Of a stretch of 33,190 bases of DNA, positions 1-9,071 are shown one piece after another. Position 1 is the first letter of the stretch, and each line of letters opens with the position of its first letter. Position numbers and translations under genes: made by a program. This DNA is from Candidatus Kaiserbacteria bacterium (lineage in GTDB: Bacteria > Patescibacteriota > Minisyncoccia > Phycocordibacterales > UBA2100): positions 1 through 33,190 of the forward strand of contig JACRFK010000009.1 in NCBI GenBank assembly GCA_016217925.1, written 5' to 3'. Under the pieces are notes generated by a model. It was not told where the DNA came from, did no database searches, and saw nothing but the letters and a program-made list of their open reading frames with translations.

Positions 1-2
1 AC

Positions 3-290
3 CTCCAAGCAGTCCCCGCACTGGTCCGCGGAGGCGAGACGGTCCGCATCTACTGGAACACCGTGAACGCACGTACCTGCACGATACTCGGAAGCAACGG
101 CGACGGCGCCGAGGGGAGCCCGACCGGCGTCTGGAACACCGTATTCTCCGGCACCACCGGCAAGACCACGAGCCCCATCTCGGCTCAAACGACCTACACA
201 CTGCTCTGCCACGCCTTCGCGGGCGTCATTCCCCCCATCGTACGGGAGTCCGCAATCGTGAACATCATCCCGAGCTTCCAGGAGTTGTAG
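3..290 (+). CDS. C-terminal end of a secreted/surface protein with an Ig-like domain (5' truncated by window)
   Basis: Frame open from base 3 to TAG at 290; motif WNTVNARTCTILGSNGDG...TSPISAQTTYTLLCHA resembles CPR surface Ig-like repeats. Confidence 0.6.
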   Translation, partial: LQAVPALVRGGETVRIYWNTVNARTCTILGSNGDGAEGSPTGVWNTVFSGTTGKTTSPISAQTTYTLLCHAFAGVIPPIVRESAIVNIIPSFQEL

Positions 291-331
291 CGTTGACGGA
301 AAGCGCAAAGTAGGCCACAATTGAGCCACGG

Positions 332-359
332 TGCCTCGGCTTCGGGGCATTTTGCTTTT
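332..359 (+). terminator. Rho-independent terminator-like hairpin after the upstream partial CDS
   Basis: TGCCTC-GGCTTC-GGGGCA followed by TTTTGCTTTT. Confidence 0.6.
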
Positions 360-375
360 CACCCCATCAATACCT

Positions 376-2160
376 ATGGAAATTAGAAACATAGCAATTA
401 TTGCCCACGTCGACCACGGCAAGACCACTCTGACGGATGCGCTTTTGCGGCAAATGGGTGTCGCCGAAGAGGGCGTCTCCATGGACAGCAATGCGCTCGA
501 ACTCGAACGCGGCATCACTATTTATTCCAAGAACGCGGCTGTGTACTACAAAGACACAAAAATAAATATCGTTGACACCCCCGGTCACGCAGATTTCGGC
601 AGCGAGGTCGAGCGCGTGCTCAGAAGCATCGATTCGGTCTTGCTCGTTGTGGACGCGCAAGAGGGTCCGATGCCGCAGACGCGTTTCGTTCTCAAAAAGT
701 CGCTTGAGCTCGGCATCAAGCCAATAGTCGTTATAAATAAAATTGACAAACCGGCGGCAGACCCCGCCCGCACGGAAGAACAGGTGCTCGAACTTTTTCT
801 CGAACTCGGGGCGAGCGATGAGCAGGCGAATTTTCCGGTGGTCTATTCTATCGGCAAGCAGGGCATTGCCAAGCACAAGCTTACCGATGAGTCCACGGAC
901 CTCACACCACTTTTAGATACCATCCTCGCGCACGTCCCGTCGTCTTCGTCCCAAGCAAATGTCCCGGCACGACTCCAGCCGTTCAATCTCGGGTACGACA
1001 ATTTCCTCGGGCGCCTCGCGGTTGCTCGCGTGTACGAGGGAGTGCTCAAGATGGGCGACACGGTCTATGTGAAAAAGCCTTCCGGCGAGATGCGCGGGGG
1101 GAAGATTACCAAAATGTTTACCTTCAAGGGTCTGAAAAAAGTTGAGGCGCAGGAAGTCACTTCCGGTGACATTGTCATGATCGCGGGCTTGCCGGATATT
1201 TTCATCGGCGAGACCATCACAACAAGTGCCGAGGCTGAGCCACTACCGGCTATCGCCATCGATGAGCCGACCATCACGCTCAATTTTATCGTCAACAATT
1301 CGCCGTTCGCCGGGCGCGAAGGCAAATTCGTCACGTCGCGTCAGCTTCGCGACAGGCTTGAGCGCGAGCTTGAGGTCAACGTCGGACTCAAAGTGGATTT
1401 CGACTCAGGAGATGTTTCTCATGTCTCGGGTCGCGGCGAGCTCCACATCGCTATTTTGCTCGAGAATATGCGCCGCGAAGGCTATGAAATGCAGGTATCA
1501 CAACCGCGCGTGATTTTCCACGAGGCGGACGGAAAGAAACTTGAACCGTATGAAGAAGTCGTCGTCGACACGCCAGGCGTGTATCAGGGGGCCATTATCG
1601 AGAGGCTCGGTACGCGCAAATTCGTTATGAAAGATTTAAAGGTCCATGAAAATCAGGTGCGCCTCATTTTTGAGGGCCCGACGCGCGGGCTCTTGGGGTA
1701 CCGCAACCAATTCGTGTTGGATACAAAAGGCGAGGGCATCATCTCTTCGCGCGTCGTGGGTTTCCGGCCGTTCGCCGGGGAGATAAAGAAGAAGCAGGTG
1801 GGTTCGATGATATCTATGGCGAGCGGTAAAGCACTCGGTTACTCTCTCTGGAATTTGCAGGACCGCGGGGTTCTCTACATTCCCGCCGCCACGGAGGTGT
1901 ACGAAGGCATGGTCATCGGTAATACCTCCAAGGGCGAGGAGATGTCGGTCAACCCGACCAAGAATAAGAATCTTACCAATGTCCGCTCGTCGGGTACCGA
2001 CGAAGCGCTCACCCTCATCCCTCCGTTTGAGCTCACTATCGAACGCGGGCTCGAAGTGATGGGCGAGGACGAATATTTGGAAATTACGCCCGTCTCCGTT
2101 CGCCTGCGCAAGCAGCAACTGACGGACATAGACCGCTCCCGCGCTCGCCGCAAAGAATAG
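376..2160 (+). CDS. typA: GTP-binding protein TypA/BipA
   Basis: [24 protein letters not shown]..., [14 protein letters not shown]; full-length translational GTPase. Start chosen at 376 rather than 331. Confidence 0.95.
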   Translation: MEIRNIAIIAHVDHGKTTLTDALLRQMGVAEEGVSMDSNALELERGITIYSKNAAVYYKDTKINIVDTPGHADFGSEVERVLRSIDSVLLVVDAQEGPMPQTRFVLKKSLELGIKPIVVINKIDKPAADPARTEEQVLELFLELGASDEQANFPVVYSIGKQGIAKHKLTDESTDLTPLLDTILAHVPSSSSQANVPARLQPFNLGYDNFLGRLAVARVYEGVLKMGDTVYVKKPSGEMRGGKITKMFTFKGLKKVEAQEVTSGDIVMIAGLPDIFIGETITTSAEAEPLPAIAIDEPTITLNFIVNNSPFAGREGKFVTSRQLRDRLERELEVNVGLKVDFDSGDVSHVSGRGELHIAILLENMRREGYEMQVSQPRVIFHEADGKKLEPYEEVVVDTPGVYQGAIIERLGTRKFVMKDLKVHENQVRLIFEGPTRGLLGYRNQFVLDTKGEGIISSRVVGFRPFAGEIKKKQVGSMISMASGKALGYSLWNLQDRGVLYIPAATEVYEGMVIGNTSKGEEMSVNPTKNKNLTNVRSSGTDEALTLIPPFELTIERGLEVMGEDEYLEITPVSVRLRKQQLTDIDRSRARRKE

Positions 2161-2180
2161 CCTTTTGATATACTGCGGGA

Positions 2181-2573
2181 GTGAAGAAGCTGATGCCGGA
2201 AGAAGAAGATGGGTTCAAGAAGATGCTTACGCCAGAGGAGTACGCGGTCCTTCGCGAGAAGGGGACCGAGGCGCCTTTTTCCGGCGAGTATGTGCACGAG
2301 AAAGCCGACGGCACTTACGAATGCAAAGCCTGCGGCAATCCGCTTTTCTCGTCCGACGCAAAATTTGATTCCGGGACCGGGTGGCCGTCGTTTGATACCG
2401 CTCTACCGGGCGCGATAGAAACGCATCGAGACGGGGGTCTCGGTATGGAGAGGACAGAGATTACCTGTGCGCGCTGCGGCTCGCATTTGGGGCACGTGTT
2501 CGACGACGGCCCCACCCCGACCGGAAAACGATACTGCATAAACTCTATTTGTCTTGATTTGGAGGAAAAATAG
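2181..2573 (+). CDS. msrB: Peptide-methionine (R)-S-oxide reductase MsrB
   Basis: CKAC and CARC zinc motifs, GTGWPSF, catalytic RYCINS; GTG start 6 nt after TATACT. Confidence 0.93.
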   Translation: MKKLMPEEEDGFKKMLTPEEYAVLREKGTEAPFSGEYVHEKADGTYECKACGNPLFSSDAKFDSGTGWPSFDTALPGAIETHRDGGLGMERTEITCARCGSHLGHVFDDGPTPTGKRYCINSICLDLEEK

Positions 2574-2642
2574 ACTGCAACGGCATGTGCGTTGGGGATA
2601 ACCCGCCTAAACGCGTTTCTCGGCGCTATACTTCATCCACAT

Positions 2643-3431
2643 ATGAGTATCACCTTTAAATTCGTTGCGGTATCACTCGCAATGCTAGGAGCGATGGAAG
2701 CGCTCTTCTTTACCGGCAATATGCCCCCGGTCCCGGGCATCGGATTTATCTTCGTCGCCGGTTCTTCACTCGCCGGGTTCATCGCTTACCGCATCTACCG
2801 GGCGAGGAAAAGCCCGGGTGCTCCGGGAGGACAGCAGGGGGAGGTGTTGAAGCTGCTGCAGTGGTACTTCGTGACTCTCTGCGTCTTTTGGATAGTAGAC
2901 ATTTTCCCGCACGTATTTTTGATTATGGGGGGAGCAAGTCTTCAGACCCTTACGGTCACACACTGGACTGCGCATATTTTCCTTGGTTTAACAGCCGTCA
3001 TCGCCGCAGGGATAGCGATGACCTTCTTTGCTCCCCGTTTCAAGACCAGGGCAACCATCTTTACCGTCATCCTAATGGCCGCTGCGCTCGCGTTCTCGGC
3101 GGTATACCCGGACCATCTCGCCTACATCCCGGGTTCCGAATACCCGCTCATCTCCGCGGATCCTCTCTTCTCACTCTTCTACACAATTGCAAGTATTATC
3201 ACCTCGGGCTTCTTCGGACTGTACCTCATCTACAAAGGTCTGGGGTCTCAAGCGCCGCTGCGAATGCGCGCCGTCAGCCTCGGGCTCGGATTCGTCGCGC
3301 AGGTACTCATCGGGGTGGTCATCGCGTACATGCACACATGGTATGCGCCGGCATTCATCTACCTCTTCATTTGGGCGTGGGTCGTTTTCCCGGGCATAAG
3401 CGCGCTCTCGTCGAGCGGACAGAACAGATAA
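2643..3431 (+). CDS. Multi-pass integral membrane protein, unknown function
   Basis: Long hydrophobic segments; ATG at 2643, 10 nt after TATACT. Confidence 0.7.
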   Translation: MSITFKFVAVSLAMLGAMEALFFTGNMPPVPGIGFIFVAGSSLAGFIAYRIYRARKSPGAPGGQQGEVLKLLQWYFVTLCVFWIVDIFPHVFLIMGGASLQTLTVTHWTAHIFLGLTAVIAAGIAMTFFAPRFKTRATIFTVILMAAALAFSAVYPDHLAYIPGSEYPLISADPLFSLFYTIASIITSGFFGLYLIYKGLGSQAPLRMRAVSLGLGFVAQVLIGVVIAYMHTWYAPAFIYLFIWAWVVFPGISALSSSGQNR

Positions 3432-3450
3432 TATCAATCCTCATATACGA

Positions 3451-3486
3451 AAGCCCTCGCCACACAACACGTGGCGGGGCTTTTTC
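3451..3486 (+). terminator. Rho-independent terminator
   Basis: AAGCCCTCGCCAC ... GTGGCGGGGCTT followed by TTTT. Confidence 0.75.
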
Positions 3487-3528
3487 GTCGTAGTGGCGCG
3501 CCCAGACTTTTAGGAATACAATTCTCTC

Positions 3529-3798
3529 ATGGACATGAACAAGATTCCCAAACAGTTCTGCGAGAATATCGCGTGCGCGTTCTCTCAGGAGTTCTTCGTG
3601 ATGAGCATGCTTACGGGCGAGAACGGCATCGCCTACGCGCTCACGCCGCAGCACATGAAGCGTCTCGCGCAGTACCTTGCGCACCAAACGGCAGATTATG
3701 AAAAGCAGTTCGGCGTTATCAATGCGGAGTGGAAACCCGGCATCCAGAGCCCGATACAGACCAAGGACATCATGAGTGATGGAGGCCCAAAGGCGTAG
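3529..3798 (+). CDS. Small DUF3467-like protein
   Basis: EFFVMSMLTGENGIAYALTPQHMKRLAQYLAHQTADYEKQFG resembles the DUF3467 pattern; TACAAT 6 nt upstream of ATG. Confidence 0.65.
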   Translation: MDMNKIPKQFCENIACAFSQEFFVMSMLTGENGIAYALTPQHMKRLAQYLAHQTADYEKQFGVINAEWKPGIQSPIQTKDIMSDGGPKA

Positions 3799-3826
3799 GA
3801 TTGGTTTCGTGTGGTAGGATTTGGAG

Positions 3827-3964
3827 ATGGAGGGGTTAACGACAATTCTGGGTACGGTACTGGGGTTTTTGTTGCAGCTTGCCACACTCATCGTTAGTTT
3901 CCTCGTTTCCGCCCTCACCCTTTTCTTAGACTTCTTCCGCAGCCTCGTCGGTCTCGTCTCGTAG
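3827..3964 (+). CDS. 45-aa hydrophobic small membrane protein (absent from ORF track)
   Basis: MEGLTTILGTVLGFLLQLATLIVSFLVSALTLFLDFFRSLVGLVS*, between two tightly packed genes. Confidence 0.5.
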   Translation: MEGLTTILGTVLGFLLQLATLIVSFLVSALTLFLDFFRSLVGLVS

Positions 3965-3968
3965 GCAT

Positions 3969-4208
3969 ATGCCGGAAATGGATCAGCACAGCAAAATAAT
4001 CGAGCACTTGGATTTGCTCAACCGGCAGGTGGCTCGGCAGAATTCCATCGGCCGCATGTTTGTTGTCGGCATTGTGTACGGCATCGGCTTTTTCGTCGGC
4101 TCCGCCATTATCGCGACGATTGCACTCGGCATCCTGGGCCCGTGGTTTGCGCAGATTGACTGGGTCCGCAGCGGATTTGAGGCGGGGACCGCATTCTTGC
4201 GTCCATGA
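3969..4208 (+). CDS. Small membrane protein, DUF5665-like
   Basis: Amphipathic N-terminus plus GRMFVVGIVYGIGFFVGSAIIATIALGIL; 4-bp overlap with the next gene. Confidence 0.6.
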   Translation: MPEMDQHSKIIEHLDLLNRQVARQNSIGRMFVVGIVYGIGFFVGSAIIATIALGILGPWFAQIDWVRSGFEAGTAFLRP

Positions 4209-4762
4209 ACACGCGGGCGTACATGCTCGGCGCCGCTGTGCTCGTCGTTGTGCAAGCCGGTGTCTTGTATCTTTTTGGACAACCCGCGGTATGCACCTGC
4301 GGCTACGTGAAGCTGTGGGAGGGAGTCGTCTTGAGCGCGGGCAATTCGCAGCACCTCACGGATTGGTATACCTTCTCGCACATCATCCACGGGCTTCTTT
4401 TTTATGCGCTTTTCACATTTTTGTTTCCGAAAATATCAGTGTGGGCGCGGCTTCTCATGGCAATGGGGGTGGAGATTGCGTGGGAGATAGCGGAGAACAC
4501 GCCGACGGTCATTCAGCACTACCGCGAGCAGGCGCTCGCACAGGGGTACACGGGCGACAGCATCATTAATTCCGTATCGGATACCGTCTCGATGGTGGCG
4601 GGATTTCTCGCGGCACGGAAATGGTCCGTGTGGGCTGCGATTGCGCTCGCGCTTTTCTTGGAGCTGTGGGTAGCCTACGAGATACGCGACAATCTCGCGC
4701 TCAACGTCATCAATCTGCTCCATCAGTTCGACTTCATCGCAGCGTGGCAAGCGGGTACGTAG
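4205..4762 (+). CDS. DUF2585 (UPF0314) family membrane protein
   Basis: CTCGYVKLWEGVVLSAGNSQHLTDWYTFSHIIHGLLFY... EIAWEIAENTP... GDSIINSVSDT. Confidence 0.8.
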   Translation: MNTRAYMLGAAVLVVVQAGVLYLFGQPAVCTCGYVKLWEGVVLSAGNSQHLTDWYTFSHIIHGLLFYALFTFLFPKISVWARLLMAMGVEIAWEIAENTPTVIQHYREQALAQGYTGDSIINSVSDTVSMVAGFLAARKWSVWAAIALALFLELWVAYEIRDNLALNVINLLHQFDFIAAWQAGT

Positions 4763-4794
4763 GTATTTTTGAGTTACTCACAAGAGCGGGGATT

Positions 4795-4822
4795 TTGAGA
4801 ATATGGAAAAATTTGCTATACT
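4795..4822 (+). promoter_or_regulatory. Sigma70-like promoter with long leader for the 4928 ORF
   Basis: TTGAGA (4795-4800), 16-bp spacer, TATACT (4817-4822). Confidence 0.65.
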
Positions 4823-4927
4823 GTACGCACATCCTCGCTCCGTTCGACTGAGCAAACACCCCCACGGGGTTTCTCTTCGTTTTGGAGTAGAGAGGATGCG
4901 TTCAAGAAGAAAAGGAGACCTCTGCTT

Positions 4928-5071
4928 ATGCAGACGGGAAGCAACGTAGACGAAAATTTTGTCGCTAAGCTTGCGAGGCAAGTCGAGGGGCATCGGAGAT
5001 TCCACCGCGAACAAGCGGAGGAAGAAAAACAGAAGCGCCGGGTACGAGCGCCGATCTGCGGGACCGATTAG
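4928..5071 (+). CDS. 47-aa charged hypothetical protein (absent from ORF track)
   Basis: MQTGSNVDENFVAKLARQVEGHRRFHREQAEEEKQKRRVRAPICGTD*; AAGGAG SD upstream, own promoter, downstream hairpin. Confidence 0.55.
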   Translation: MQTGSNVDENFVAKLARQVEGHRRFHREQAEEEKQKRRVRAPICGTD

Positions 5072-5108
5072 AGCCCAAGTTTAGGTCGAGGAAACCTTTC
5101 ACCAAAGG

Positions 5109-5130
5109 CCACGGCGCTTCTGCGCCGTGG
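5109..5130 (+). terminator. Perfect 9-bp hairpin downstream of the 47-aa ORF
   Basis: CCACGGCGC-TTCT-GCGCCGTGG; weak U-tract, so termination uncertain. Confidence 0.45.
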
Positions 5131-5187
5131 TCCCACTGTTATGTGGATAGCAACGTTGTGTGGTGTGGCAGCTGCTATACTCTGCGG

Positions 5188-5379
5188 ATGTTCAACATAT
5201 TCAAGACGGTGCGATTACGATGGTTTGAGATAGCTGTTTTTAAGGTAGGATTACTCGCGCTCGGGGTCGCGGTCGGTGCGTATTGGCCGGACTTCTTCTC
5301 CGATTACCTTGCCGCCCTTGTGGATGTAGCTGCGATAGCCCTTATATACATTTTGTACGTTTGGGTGCGACAGAAGTAA
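5188..5379 (+). CDS. Small two-TM membrane protein
   Basis: MFNIFKTVRLRWFEIAVFKVGLLALGVAVGAYWPDFF...; extended -10 TGCTATACT 6 nt upstream of ATG. Confidence 0.6.
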   Translation: MFNIFKTVRLRWFEIAVFKVGLLALGVAVGAYWPDFFSDYLAALVDVAAIALIYILYVWVRQK

Positions 5380-5437
5380 GATCCTGATCTGATATGGTGG
5401 CGCAATACCGAATGCGCTTCGTGGACATTCTAATGCC

Positions 5438-5971
5438 ATGAATATCCCGTATCTGCTCAAACGAAGTACCCGTGCGCGCATGATGCGCCTCGCCGTCTAC
5501 CCTGATGCGCGTGTGGTCGTAACGGCACCGCATTTCTCCGGACTTGGCACGATAGAACGATTCATCGTCAAACATTCGGATTGGATATCGCGGCATATCG
5601 CGCGAGCGAGGGGGAAGGCGGTGATACGGGTACAAAGGCGCAAAATAGCAGAACTTAAGAAGCGCGCGCTCGCTCTGACGAGCGCGCGCTGTGCGCACTT
5701 CGCCACCATCTACGGGCTCAATTACAGGAAGATAACGATACGTGCGCAAAAGTCGCGCTGGGGAAGTTGTTCACGCGCGGGCAATTTAAGTTTCAATTAC
5801 AAAATAGGGGTACTTCCGCCACATGTCGCGGATTACATCATCGTCCATGAGTTGTGCCATCTCGCCGAAATGAATCACAGCAAGAATTTTTGGGATCTTG
5901 TGGCGAAGACGGTCCCGGAGCACAAAACGACCCGCGCGGAACTGCGCCAGGTCGTTGTGGTGTACGACTGA
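5438..5971 (+). CDS. YgjP-like (COG1451) metal-dependent hydrolase
   Basis: KSRWGSCS and HELCHLAEMNHSKNFW zinc-binding motif. Confidence 0.88.
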   Translation: MNIPYLLKRSTRARMMRLAVYPDARVVVTAPHFSGLGTIERFIVKHSDWISRHIARARGKAVIRVQRRKIAELKKRALALTSARCAHFATIYGLNYRKITIRAQKSRWGSCSRAGNLSFNYKIGVLPPHVADYIIVHELCHLAEMNHSKNFWDLVAKTVPEHKTTRAELRQVVVVYD

Positions 5972-5978
5972 GTACTGA

Positions 5979-6323
5979 CTAAAAAGTGAAGTTCTTGGCG
6001 AGTGAGCCGATGAACGGGAGCTCTTTTTGGTTGCCTTGGACGACATTCACGATGCCGATAATGGAGAAGACGAGGGTCGCAAGATTCACGAGATTCAAGA
6101 TCATCCACAGCTGCCACATCGCGCTGCCGAGGACCCACACGGCGATCTCCACGATAACAAGCAGCAGGCCTTGTTTAATATGGAACTTCACAAAGGGGTC
6201 ATCCTTGGCCATGAGGAAGGGGATAATAATGAGTATGCCGATATAGGAGAGGACGCCCATAAGCGTCTTGTGCTCCGGCTTCGGCTGGTGCATCTGCCCC
6301 TCCCCCTGCGTTTGTTCATCCAT
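5979..6323 (-). CDS. DUF4870-like small membrane protein
   Basis: VLSYIGILIIIPFLMAKDDPFVKFHIKQGLLLVI... Confidence 0.75.
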   Translation of the reverse strand: MDEQTQGEGQMHQPKPEHKTLMGVLSYIGILIIIPFLMAKDDPFVKFHIKQGLLLVIVEIAVWVLGSAMWQLWMILNLVNLATLVFSIIGIVNVVQGNQKELPFIGSLAKNFTF

Positions 6324-6437
6324 AGTAATGTCTTAGGCTGCTAAGGTACGGCAAGTATACCCCCGCTCCCGGCCCGGGGAGGCCGGGGTGGTGGATAAGC
6401 GGCACGTGCTTCACGGGAGCGTTTATAATGTTTGCAT

Positions 6438-6608
6438 ATGGCAAAGAATGGCCCCAAGGGGCACGGGCGCAAGGGCGAAGTGAAGAAGCGCACGCAAGTG
6501 CTATCGGGCCGCAACAAACGCTGGACGAAAGTGAACGCAAAGACGGGGAGATTCATAGATCAGATGTCCAAGAAGGGCCGCGCTTTTAAGGGTGTGAAGA
6601 TGAAATAG
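6438..6608 (+). CDS. 56-aa highly basic hypothetical protein (absent from ORF track)
   Basis: MAKNGPKGHGRKGEVKKRTQVLSGRNKRWTKVNAKTGRFIDQMSKKGRAFKGVKMK*; TATAAT 8 nt upstream. Confidence 0.65.
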   Translation: MAKNGPKGHGRKGEVKKRTQVLSGRNKRWTKVNAKTGRFIDQMSKKGRAFKGVKMK

Positions 6609-6628
6609 GGTGGGGTATACTGCCGGTC

Positions 6629-7264
6629 ATGAAACCCAAGAGGAAAATGTCCTCCGGAGGCGGGTCCGCCTCCGGAGGAAAAAGCCGCGATTTGGAATTC
6701 CTTTTCGAGATAGGGTCGCTCCGCAACATTCCGAGGGCGTGGGTACAGCACCTCGGCGTGCCGGTGGCGAGCAATCTCGAACACATGATGCGCGTTGTCT
6801 TCTTGGCGCTCCTCATCACCCGACGTGAAGGCAAGGGAGATGAAAGCACTATCATCAGAATGGCGCTGGTGCATGACCTTGCGGAGACTCGCACCGCCGA
6901 CCTCGCGTACGTCCATAAGGTCTACGCCGACACGCACGACCTGCGCGCGGCGCACGACCTTTTTTCCGGCACCTCGTTCATCGACCTTGAGGCTATTCAC
7001 ACCCGGTATAAGAAACGTGATTCTATCGAAGCCAAGATTGTGAAAGACGCCGACAACCTCGACATCGACCTTGAGCTCAAGGAACTCGAAGAGCAGGGGC
7101 ACAAACTTCCGACCAAGTGGAGGGCGATGCGCAAATTCGTGCGCGACAAAAAATTATACACAAAGACCGCAAAAAAGATCTGGGATGAGTTGCAAAAAGC
7201 CAACGTGGCGCGGTGGCATATGGAGGCGAATAAGTGGAAGAAGATACCAAGTGCCGGAAAATAG
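6629..7264 (+). CDS. HD-domain hydrolase (YfbR/COG1896-like)
   Basis: LEHMMRVVFLALLI...ALVHDLAETRTADL...KDADNLDIDLELKEL; carries GS-linker palindrome near N-terminus. Confidence 0.85.
   Translation: MKPKRKMSSGGGSASGGKSRDLEFLFEIGSLRNIPRAWVQHLGVPVASNLEHMMRVVFLALLITRREGKGDESTIIRMALVHDLAETRTADLAYVHKVYADTHDLRAAHDLFSGTSFIDLEAIHTRYKKRDSIEAKIVKDADNLDIDLELKELEEQGHKLPTKWRAMRKFVRDKKLYTKTAKKIWDELQKANVARWHMEANKWKKIPSAGK
6650..6679 (+). repeat. GS-linker palindrome, copy 1
   Basis: TCCTCCGGAGGCGG-GT-CCGCCTCCGGAGGA, perfect 14-bp arms; in frame as SSGGGSASGG. Confidence 0.85.
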
Positions 7265-7284
7265 GATTATGGTATTCTGAGACT

Positions 7285-8361
7285 ATGTTGCTGGCGCCCT
7301 TCTACGACCCCACAAAGTCTTACTACGACAACCTCGACAAGGGTCCCTTTAACGGTTTTGTCGACGGCACGGTACTGCCCGAAGGGGACCCGCGTTTTGA
7401 TTTCCTTGGTCAGAGGCTCGCGTACCCGCTCGGTATTCCCGCAGGCCCCTTGCTTGATAGCAAATTCGTGAAAGGCGCGTTTGATAAAGGCTTCGATGTC
7501 GCGGTATACAAGACCGTCCGTGCCAATGAATTTCCGTGCCACCCGCATCCCAATGTGCTCGCCGTGCACATCGATGGCGACCTTACGCTCGAAAAAGCGA
7601 AGCAGCCGCTTGTCGCCGACGAGGATTACCGCGAGCCGCTTTCGATAACGAATTCTTTCGGAGTTCCATCACGTCCCTCGGAAGAGTGGCTCGCAGACGC
7701 GACGAAGGCAGCCGGATATGCGCGTAAAGGCCAAGCGATGGTGATGAGTTTCATGGGTACGGTTAAGGCGAAGCAGACAGCAGATGAGTTCGTTGCGGAC
7801 TTCGCGCAGGCTGCTGCACTCGCCGCGCGCACCGGCGCCCCCATCCTCGAAGCAAATCTTTCGTGTCCCAACATCGGCAACGAAGGCCTGGTTTGCTACA
7901 ACCTCCACATGACCGAGCGCGTGTGCGAAGCGATACGCGCAAAGATAAAAAAGCTCCCGCTTATCCTCAAGGTTGGCTATTACAGTAGCGATGCGGACAT
8001 CGAACAGCTTGCAAAAATCGCCAAACGGTACGCTCACGCGATATCCGCCATCAACACGATATCGGCGCCCATCGTGAACGAAAAAGGGGAGCAAGCACTG
8101 CCGGGCAGCCCCATGCGTATGCGCAGCGGCGTATGCGGGACGGCCATCAAGTGGGCCGGGCTCGACATGACGCGCCGCCTTACCGCCGTGCGCGCAAAGA
8201 CGGGCGGGACGTGGAAGATAGTCGGCGTCGGCGGCGTCGTCACCCCGAAAGACTTCAAAGAGTACCGCGAAGCCGGAGCCGACGTCGTCATGTCTGCCAC
8301 AGGCGCCATGTGGAACCCGTATCTCGCAAAAGAAATTAAGGAAGCCTATCCGGATGCATAA
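7285..8361 (+). CDS. pyrD: Dihydroorotate dehydrogenase
   Basis: ANLSCPNIGNEGLVCYN, GIPAGPLLDSKF, GVGGVVTPKDFKEYREAGADVVMSATG; start at 7285 after TATTCT. Confidence 0.85.
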   Translation: MLLAPFYDPTKSYYDNLDKGPFNGFVDGTVLPEGDPRFDFLGQRLAYPLGIPAGPLLDSKFVKGAFDKGFDVAVYKTVRANEFPCHPHPNVLAVHIDGDLTLEKAKQPLVADEDYREPLSITNSFGVPSRPSEEWLADATKAAGYARKGQAMVMSFMGTVKAKQTADEFVADFAQAAALAARTGAPILEANLSCPNIGNEGLVCYNLHMTERVCEAIRAKIKKLPLILKVGYYSSDADIEQLAKIAKRYAHAISAINTISAPIVNEKGEQALPGSPMRMRSGVCGTAIKWAGLDMTRRLTAVRAKTGGTWKIVGVGGVVTPKDFKEYREAGADVVMSATGAMWNPYLAKEIKEAYPDA

Positions 8362-9062
8362 TGTTTATGAAATTGCTGGTCTTACAGCATGTGCCACATG
8401 AGCATCCTGGATACATAGCCGACTATGCGAAAGAGAAAAATATACGATTGGATATTATCGAATTATGGAAGCCGTATACCATCCCATCGGTTTCCGATTA
8501 TGCGGGTGTGATTTTCATGGGCGGCCCGATGGGCGTCTACGAGGAATTTCCTTCAAAGAACGATGAGATCGCCTTGATACAGAAGTATGCCGATACGACC
8601 CGGATGCTCGGCATGTGTCTCGGCAGTCAGTTGATGGCCCACGCACTTGGCGCAAAGGTATATCCAAATATACGCGACGGTAAACGTATCAAGGAAGTCG
8701 GGTATTTCTCAGTCAAACTTACCGAAGAAGGTAAACAACACCCCGTGTTCGCCGGATTTCCGAGGACAATAACGGTTCTTCAGTGGCATGGCGATATATT
8801 CGATTTGCCCCAAAACGCAGAACGTCTTGCAGCCTCTGCACTATGTGAAAATCAGGCGTTCGGATACAAGAAATGTTTCGGTTCGTTATTTCACTTCGAA
8901 TTTACACCGGAGATGGTAAAAAACCAGATCGGGATCGATACTGCTTGGATACATACCGATAATGAACTAGACGAAGATGCTTTACTGAGAAACGCCGAGT
9001 CCAATCGTGTTTTGATGAAAGAACAATGTTACAGACTGCTCGATAATTTTTTGTCACTGTAA
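8361..9062 (+). CDS. Class I glutamine amidotransferase domain protein
   Basis: FMGGPMGVYEE, GMCLGSQLMAHALGA catalytic Cys, HFEFTPEM. Confidence 0.85.
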   Translation: MFMKLLVLQHVPHEHPGYIADYAKEKNIRLDIIELWKPYTIPSVSDYAGVIFMGGPMGVYEEFPSKNDEIALIQKYADTTRMLGMCLGSQLMAHALGAKVYPNIRDGKRIKEVGYFSVKLTEEGKQHPVFAGFPRTITVLQWHGDIFDLPQNAERLAASALCENQAFGYKKCFGSLFHFEFTPEMVKNQIGIDTAWIHTDNELDEDALLRNAESNRVLMKEQCYRLLDNFLSL

Positions 9063-9071
9063 CGAACGCAA

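Noticed and set aside
367-876. Large antisense ORFs opposite typA, glmS, metK, rnj, groEL and similar (e.g. 367..876 -, 10506..11288 -, 11517..12281 -, 24532..25062 +)
   Set aside because: They lie opposite strongly supported genes and lack recognisable domains; expected by-products of GC-rich coding sequence.
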